Assembly (NCBI GenBank): GCA_021798635.1
Contig: JAJZGH010000111.1
Span: forward strand, 1 to 14,979
Origin: Planctomycetota bacterium
Lineage (GTDB): Bacteria; Planctomycetota; Phycisphaerae; WQYP01
DNA length: 14,979 nt
Reading direction: 5' to 3'
In this document: piece by piece, positions 13,496-14,979 of the stretch
How the letters are laid out: each line of letters begins with the position of its first letter
Position numbering within the stretch: position 1 is the first letter of the stretch
The notes under the pieces: model-generated
What the model was told of the DNA's origin: nothing
The model's input: the letters and a program-made list of their open reading frames with translations, nothing else
The model's database searches: none
Made by a program: the position numbers and the translations under genes

Positions 13496-14979
13496 ATGCG
13501 GCGTAGTCGCCGTTCGTATTTGATGCCCTTGCCGAAAATGAGCCGGTATGGCATGTATCACTTGCTGATCGTCCTGGCGGTCATGGTTGGCGGTTTGTCC
13601 GCCAGTGCATCGACCGTGGCAACCTCGCATCGTGACGGAGATGGAATAGTTATCGCCGGGCGTGCCCGTTTCACGGTTGTCACGCCTACACTGATTCGTC
13701 TGGAATTCAGCAGCGACGGAAAATTTATCAACGACCGCTCGTATTTCGCATGGCGGCGCAACGTTAAGCCGCCTAAATTTCAAATTCGACGGCTAAACGG
13801 CATCCTGAGCATCCATACATCCCGCTTAACGCTTCGCTGGCGCGGTGGAACCAACGGCTTTACCGCACAGAATCTTTCCATTGCCTTCCGTGATAACAAC
13901 GGTACATGGCAAACATGGAAACCGGGCGACAAACAGACCGGCAACCTGGGCGGCACTCTGCGTTCTCTGGACGGCTGTTGTGGGACTGAACCTCTGCCGG
14001 ACGGCGTTGTCTCTCGCGACGGCTGGTATTTATTTAAAGATCATACATTCCTGGTAGGTAATGCCCCGAATGCATGGATACGGCCGCGTCCGAAATCCGA
14101 AACCGCCGATTGGTATTTTTTCGGTTACGGCAGGGATAACTACCTGACAGCCCTGCAAGACCTCACCACCATCAGCGGGCGTATTCCGATTCCTCCGCGT
14201 TACATGCTGGGTGCCTGGCGGTCGCGCTATTACAACTTCACTGCCGATGAATTTAAACAGCGTGTGCTGGAGTACGATTCCCACAAATTTCCCTTAGACG
14301 TTCTGGTAATGGATATGGGCTGGCACACACCGCCGCACTGGGGGTCGATGAACTGGAACCGTAAGCTGATTCCACATCCAAAAAAACTTCTGTCGTGGCT
14401 GCACAAACACGGCATTCATGTGACGCTCAACTGGCATCCCAATGGGGGTGTCGGCCCGTGGTACAGCCAGTACGACACATTTTGCCGTGCCATGGGAGCT
14501 AATCCGGCGGCAAAAATGACACTGCCCTTTGCGGACACGAACCGTAAATTTATGACAACTTATTATAAGTTATTGATGGATCCGCTTGAAAAGGATGGCG
14601 TGGCGTTCTGGTGGCTCGACGGCGGCATTCATCTTGGTTGGGACAACGCCTTGGACTTTAACAACATCGGGCGACCTTTCACCGGCCGGCGCGGGGCGTC
14701 CTTCAGCCGTTGGGGCGGATGGGGAGACCAACGTTACCCCATCTGGTTTTCCGGTGATACAACCTCATTATGGCGTGTCTTGCGATTTGAAGTACCTTTC
14801 ACGGCCACAGCCGGCAATGTCGGTGCTGATTATTGGTCGCATGACATCAGCGGATTCCGATTATCCATACCCAGCGCGGAACTGTTTACACGATGGGTGC
14901 AATTCGGAGCCTTAAGCCCCGTATTCAGAACACACGGTTCGAGAGAATTCGGCAATTATCGTGTGCCATGGTACTACGG
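13496..14979 (+). CDS. Exported GH31 glycosidase, 3' end outside window
   Basis: The frame is open from here to the window edge (494 codons seen, no stop). ATG 13496 has GAGG 8 nt upstream. ATG 13460, with GGAG 10 nt upstream and 15 nt after the previous stop, is nearly as good. ATG 13538 gives the most compact signal peptide (MSRYGMYH, core LLIVLAVMVGGLSASA). Numbered from 13496, a beta-sandwich domain (about 45-235) precedes the barrel, which opens at RYMLGAWRSRYYNF (235-248). FWWLDGG places D375 as the expected nucleophile, and FSGDTTS places D421 as the acid/base. TATAGNVGADYWSHDISGF is the usual GH31 segment after it. The RWGG-x-GDQRYPIWFSGDT run resembles the GH31 branch that includes alpha-N-acetylgalactosaminidases, recalled from memory and not tested; alpha-xylosidase or alpha-glucosidase activity is also possible. 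Confidence 0.85.
   Translation, partial: MRRSRRSYLMPLPKMSRYGMYHLLIVLAVMVGGLSASASTVATSHRDGDGIVIAGRARFTVVTPTLIRLEFSSDGKFINDRSYFAWRRNVKPPKFQIRRLNGILSIHTSRLTLRWRGGTNGFTAQNLSIAFRDNNGTWQTWKPGDKQTGNLGGTLRSLDGCCGTEPLPDGVVSRDGWYLFKDHTFLVGNAPNAWIRPRPKSETADWYFFGYGRDNYLTALQDLTTISGRIPIPPRYMLGAWRSRYYNFTADEFKQRVLEYDSHKFPLDVLVMDMGWHTPPHWGSMNWNRKLIPHPKKLLSWLHKHGIHVTLNWHPNGGVGPWYSQYDTFCRAMGANPAAKMTLPFADTNRKFMTTYYKLLMDPLEKDGVAFWWLDGGIHLGWDNALDFNNIGRPFTGRRGASFSRWGGWGDQRYPIWFSGDTTSLWRVLRFEVPFTATAGNVGADYWSHDISGFRLSIPSAELFTRWVQFGALSPVFRTHGSREFGNYRVPWYY

Noticed and set aside
1..14979. tRNA or rRNA genes, CRISPR arrays, insertion sequences, SusC/SusD or a regulator gene
   Set aside because: Reading both strands showed no cloverleaf, no regular short repeats with spacers, no transposase motifs, no TonB-dependent receptor and no helix-turn-helix protein.

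Overview
The window is a glycan-degradation locus from a bacterium, probably of the Planctomycetota/Verrucomicrobiota kind. That placement is an inference. It rests on many exported carbohydrate-active enzymes, twin-arginine (Tat) signals on two of them, no SusC/SusD pair, and large spacers with weak ribosome sites. No marker gene is present.

Layout. (1) 2-1825 minus: exported GH36-type alpha-galactosidase. (2) About 1 kb without a convincing gene (1826-2850), carrying a long element (copy A). (3) 2851-8428 plus: an exported six-hairpin glycosidase-like protein, a Tat-exported heparinase II/III-type polysaccharide lyase, and a Tat-exported MGH1/GH63-like glycosidase. (4) 8489-10309 minus, convergent with the previous unit: exported GH78-type alpha-L-rhamnosidase. 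(5) About 500 bp of spacer (10310-10809) with a perfect palindrome, a direct repeat and copy B of the long element. (6) 10810-13444 plus: a RhaT-family L-rhamnose/proton symporter, a hairpin/T-tract terminator candidate, then a fusion of an FlK-type acyl-CoA thioesterase with a crotonase. (7) 13496 to the window end plus: an exported GH31 glycosidase cut off by the edge.

How the genes fit together. The enzymes suggest stepwise breakdown of a rhamnose- and uronate-containing polysaccharide: a lyase opens the chain, several exo-glycosidases trim galactose, rhamnose and other residues outside the cytoplasm, and RhaT imports rhamnose. No rhamnose isomerase, kinase or aldolase, no sulfatase and no regulator gene lies in the window.

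The most unusual signal is non-coding. The spacers upstream of the first plus-strand enzyme and upstream of rhaT share a colinear, diverged region of about 260 nt (2414-2671 and 10509-10772). Successive blocks of identity keep almost the same spacing over the last 240 nt. It ends in a core TCGTATAA-N19-CCGGAAGTCGT, identical in both copies. A weaker relative of the core lies before the lyase gene. This may be a shared control region for a local regulon or a structured leader. The second point of interest is the thioesterase-crotonase fusion, which does not obviously belong to a glycan locus.
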